8,466 nt of DNA. Source: Deferribacteres bacterium JdFR-76. GTDB taxonomy: Bacteria; Zhuqueibacterota; JdFR-76. Numbering within the stretch: the first letter of the stretch is position 1; every line of letters starts with the position of its first letter. A program made the position numbers and the translations under genes. This document shows, piece after piece, positions 7,127-8,466 of the stretch. The notes under the pieces are model-generated. The model saw nothing but the letters and a program-made list of their open reading frames with translations, did not search any database and had not been told where the DNA came from. The DNA lies in contig MTOL01000128.1 of assembly GCA_002011685.1 (NCBI GenBank), positions 6,570-15,035 on the forward strand. The letters are read 5' to 3'.

Positions 7127-8260
7127 CTATTTTGCCAGCTCCTCAACCCGGTTAACCTCTTCCCAGCTGAATCCATCTTCTTCCCGGCCGAAATGTCCGT
7201 AAACGGCGGTTTTCCGATATATGGGCCGCCGCAGGTCAAGGGCCTCAATGATACCGCCAGGGGTCAGATCAAAAACCTTGCGGACTCGCTTCTCAATTTC
7301 CTGATCCGGAATGCTCCCTGTTCCAAACGTATCTACCATAATGGACACCGGATCTGCCACCCCAATGGCATAAGCAATCTGCACCTCACACTTCTTGGCC
7401 AGCCCGGCAGCAACGACATTTTTGGCTACCCAGCGAGCCGCATAACTGGCAGAACGGTCCACTTTTGTCGGGTCTTTACCGGAAAAACAGCCCCCTCCGT
7501 GTCTTGCATAACCGCCATACGTATCCACAATCACTTTCCGGCCCGTCAATCCGGTATCTCCCTGAGGGCCGCCAATTACAAAACGTCCGGTTGGGTTGAT
7601 GTAATACTTAATTCGTTTGGGATCGTACAGTTCTTCGGGCAAAACCGGCTCTATCACATGACGAACAATATCTTCCCGGATCTGCTCCTGCGTCACATCC
7701 GGATCATGTTGTGCCGAAACCACCACCGTATCCACATAGACCGGACGATCGCCATCGTAGGCAACCGTCACCTGGGTTTTTCCATCGGGACGGAGGTAAC
7801 CCAGCACCCCGGTTTTCCGCACTTCGGCCAGCCTGCGCGCCAGGCGGTGGGCCAGCGAAATCGGTAGCGGCATGAGTTCCGGCGTTTCGTCAATGGCAAA
7901 ACCAAACATCATTCCCTGATCTCCAGCTCCGGCACGGTCTACCCCCAGGGCGATATCCGGCGACTGCTGATCGATAGTGGTCAAAATGGAACAGGTCTGG
8001 TAGTCATATCCATAAGAAGCATCGATATAGCCAATATCCTTTATGACCTGCCGCACCAGCGCCGGAATGTCCACATAACATTCTGTTGTAATCTCACCGC
8101 CAACCAGGGCCAGACCTGTGGTTACAAACGTCTCACATGCCACCCGCCCAAAAGGATCCTGGCGCATCACCTCATCCAGGACCGCATCCGAAATCTGATC
8201 TGCAATCTTATCCGGATGGCCTTCGGTAACCGATTCGGAAGTAAAAAGCCTCATTCCCAT
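7127..8260 (-). CDS. metK: S-adenosylmethionine synthetase (methionine adenosyltransferase)
   Basis: This cytoplasmic enzyme makes S-adenosylmethionine from methionine and ATP, releasing phosphate and pyrophosphate; it normally works as a tetramer with Mg2+ and K+. The 377 residues, slightly short of the usual 380-400, contain the N-terminal ATP motif [19 protein letters not shown] (His15 in GHPDK), the methionine-loop and first signature [12 protein letters not shown] (111-122), the Gly-rich [13 protein letters not shown] (230-242) and the phosphate-binding signature [16 protein letters not shown] (255-270). Cys258 replaces the common Ala in that signature, a change accepted in the family. 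AGGAGG lies nine bases before the ATG at 8260; a second ATG two codons later is spaced less well. It follows the sugar isomerase gene by 21 bp and precedes ahcY. No SAM riboswitch is visible in the short gap, so any such control would lie upstream of the operon. Confidence 0.98.
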   Translation of the reverse strand: MGMRLFTSESVTEGHPDKIADQISDAVLDEVMRQDPFGRVACETFVTTGLALVGGEITTECYVDIPALVRQVIKDIGYIDASYGYDYQTCSILTTIDQQSPDIALGVDRAGAGDQGMMFGFAIDETPELMPLPISLAHRLARRLAEVRKTGVLGYLRPDGKTQVTVAYDGDRPVYVDTVVVSAQHDPDVTQEQIREDIVRHVIEPVLPEELYDPKRIKYYINPTGRFVIGGPQGDTGLTGRKVIVDTYGGYARHGGGCFSGKDPTKVDRSASYAARWVAKNVVAAGLAKKCEVQIAYAIGVADPVSIMVDTFGTGSIPDQEIEKRVRKVFDLTPGGIIEALDLRRPIYRKTAVYGHFGREEDGFSWEEVNRVEELAK

Positions 8261-8281
8261 GTACGGTTTCCTCCTCTCGAA

Positions 8282-8466
8282 TTAAAATTCATACTTGGCC
8301 AGAATCGATTTCAGATAATCGATGTTTTTGATCGGCGTGGGATCTTCCCCGTTCAATATGGCCAGATCGAAACTAACAAAATCTGCCAGATAGATCAAGG
8401 AAAAAAGGCGCGTTAACATCGCCTCCCCACGGGTTTCCAGTTCAAACACGGGGGTGGTGGTCTGGT
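8282..8466 (-). CDS. C-terminus of bifunctional phosphoglucose/phosphomannose isomerase (partial)
   Basis: Only the last 60 codons and the TAA stop (8284-8282) are in the window; the 5' part lies beyond the right edge. The visible end reads ELETRGEAMLTRLFSLIYLA, then DFVSFDLAILNGEDPTPIKN and IDYLKSILAKYEF. The RG--ML-RLFSLIYLADFVSF pattern followed by NG-DPTPIKNIDYLK is the hallmark end of the SIS-fold bifunctional glucose-6-phosphate / mannose-6-phosphate isomerases (bact-PGI_C). These interconvert fructose-6-phosphate with glucose-6-phosphate and mannose-6-phosphate in the cytoplasm, feeding glycolysis and sugar-nucleotide synthesis. The stop lies 21 bp before the metK start, and the metK ribosome binding site sits in that gap, so co-transcription is likely. 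The assignment rests on a short segment but the motif is distinctive. Confidence 0.82.
   Translation of the reverse strand, partial: QTTTPVFELETRGEAMLTRLFSLIYLADFVSFDLAILNGEDPTPIKNIDYLKSILAKYEF

Noticed and set aside
7420..7500. Cys258 in the metK phosphate-binding signature as a defect
   Set aside because: Ala, Ser or Cys are all accepted at this place in the family signature and every other key residue is present.
8261..8281. A SAM riboswitch before metK
   Set aside because: The gap of 21 bp holds only the ribosome binding site and is too short for any known SAM aptamer.

Overview
All genes that can be supported lie on the minus strand, so the window reads from right to left. The organism looks like a Gram-negative (diderm) bacterium. 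The evidence is two lipoprotein signal peptides, a PEGA/DUF5683 envelope protein, a large fibronectin type III surface lipoprotein, a TPR lipoprotein and a sigma-54 promoter. The PEGA/DUF5683 pairing and the short archaeal/Thermotoga-like AhcY suggest the FCB / Calditrichota / KSB1 neighbourhood. That placement is an inference of low confidence.

Right part (about 8466 to 5767): a housekeeping operon. It holds the end of a bifunctional phosphoglucose/phosphomannose isomerase, then metK (S-adenosylmethionine synthetase), then ahcY (S-adenosylhomocysteine hydrolase, GTG start). Gaps are 21 and 33 bp. A strong intrinsic terminator follows ahcY. MetK makes SAM, and AhcY removes the SAH left by methyltransferases, so the two form opposite arms of the activated methyl cycle. 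This part is visibly richer in G+C than the rest.

Middle (about 5766 to 5482): a gene-free regulatory region. It carries a near-consensus sigma-54 promoter on the minus strand (TGGCATG, 4 bases, TTGCA). Two inverted repeats lie about 100 and 170 bp upstream of the predicted start of transcription, where activator sites usually sit. A 26-bp imperfect palindrome in the leader runs into the ribosome binding site of the first gene.

Left part (5481 to 1, continuing beyond the edge): a tightly packed, AT-richer set of six genes. In order they are two small atypical response-regulator receiver proteins without output domains, a secreted PEGA + DUF5683 protein, a 714-residue lipoprotein with five fibronectin type III modules, a six-helix inner-membrane protein and a TPR lipoprotein cut by the window edge. 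Gaps are 8 to 31 bp and every gene points the same way, so one sigma-54-controlled transcript is likely. The best reading is an uncharacterised envelope or surface system under signal-dependent control. The sequence does not show its actual function.
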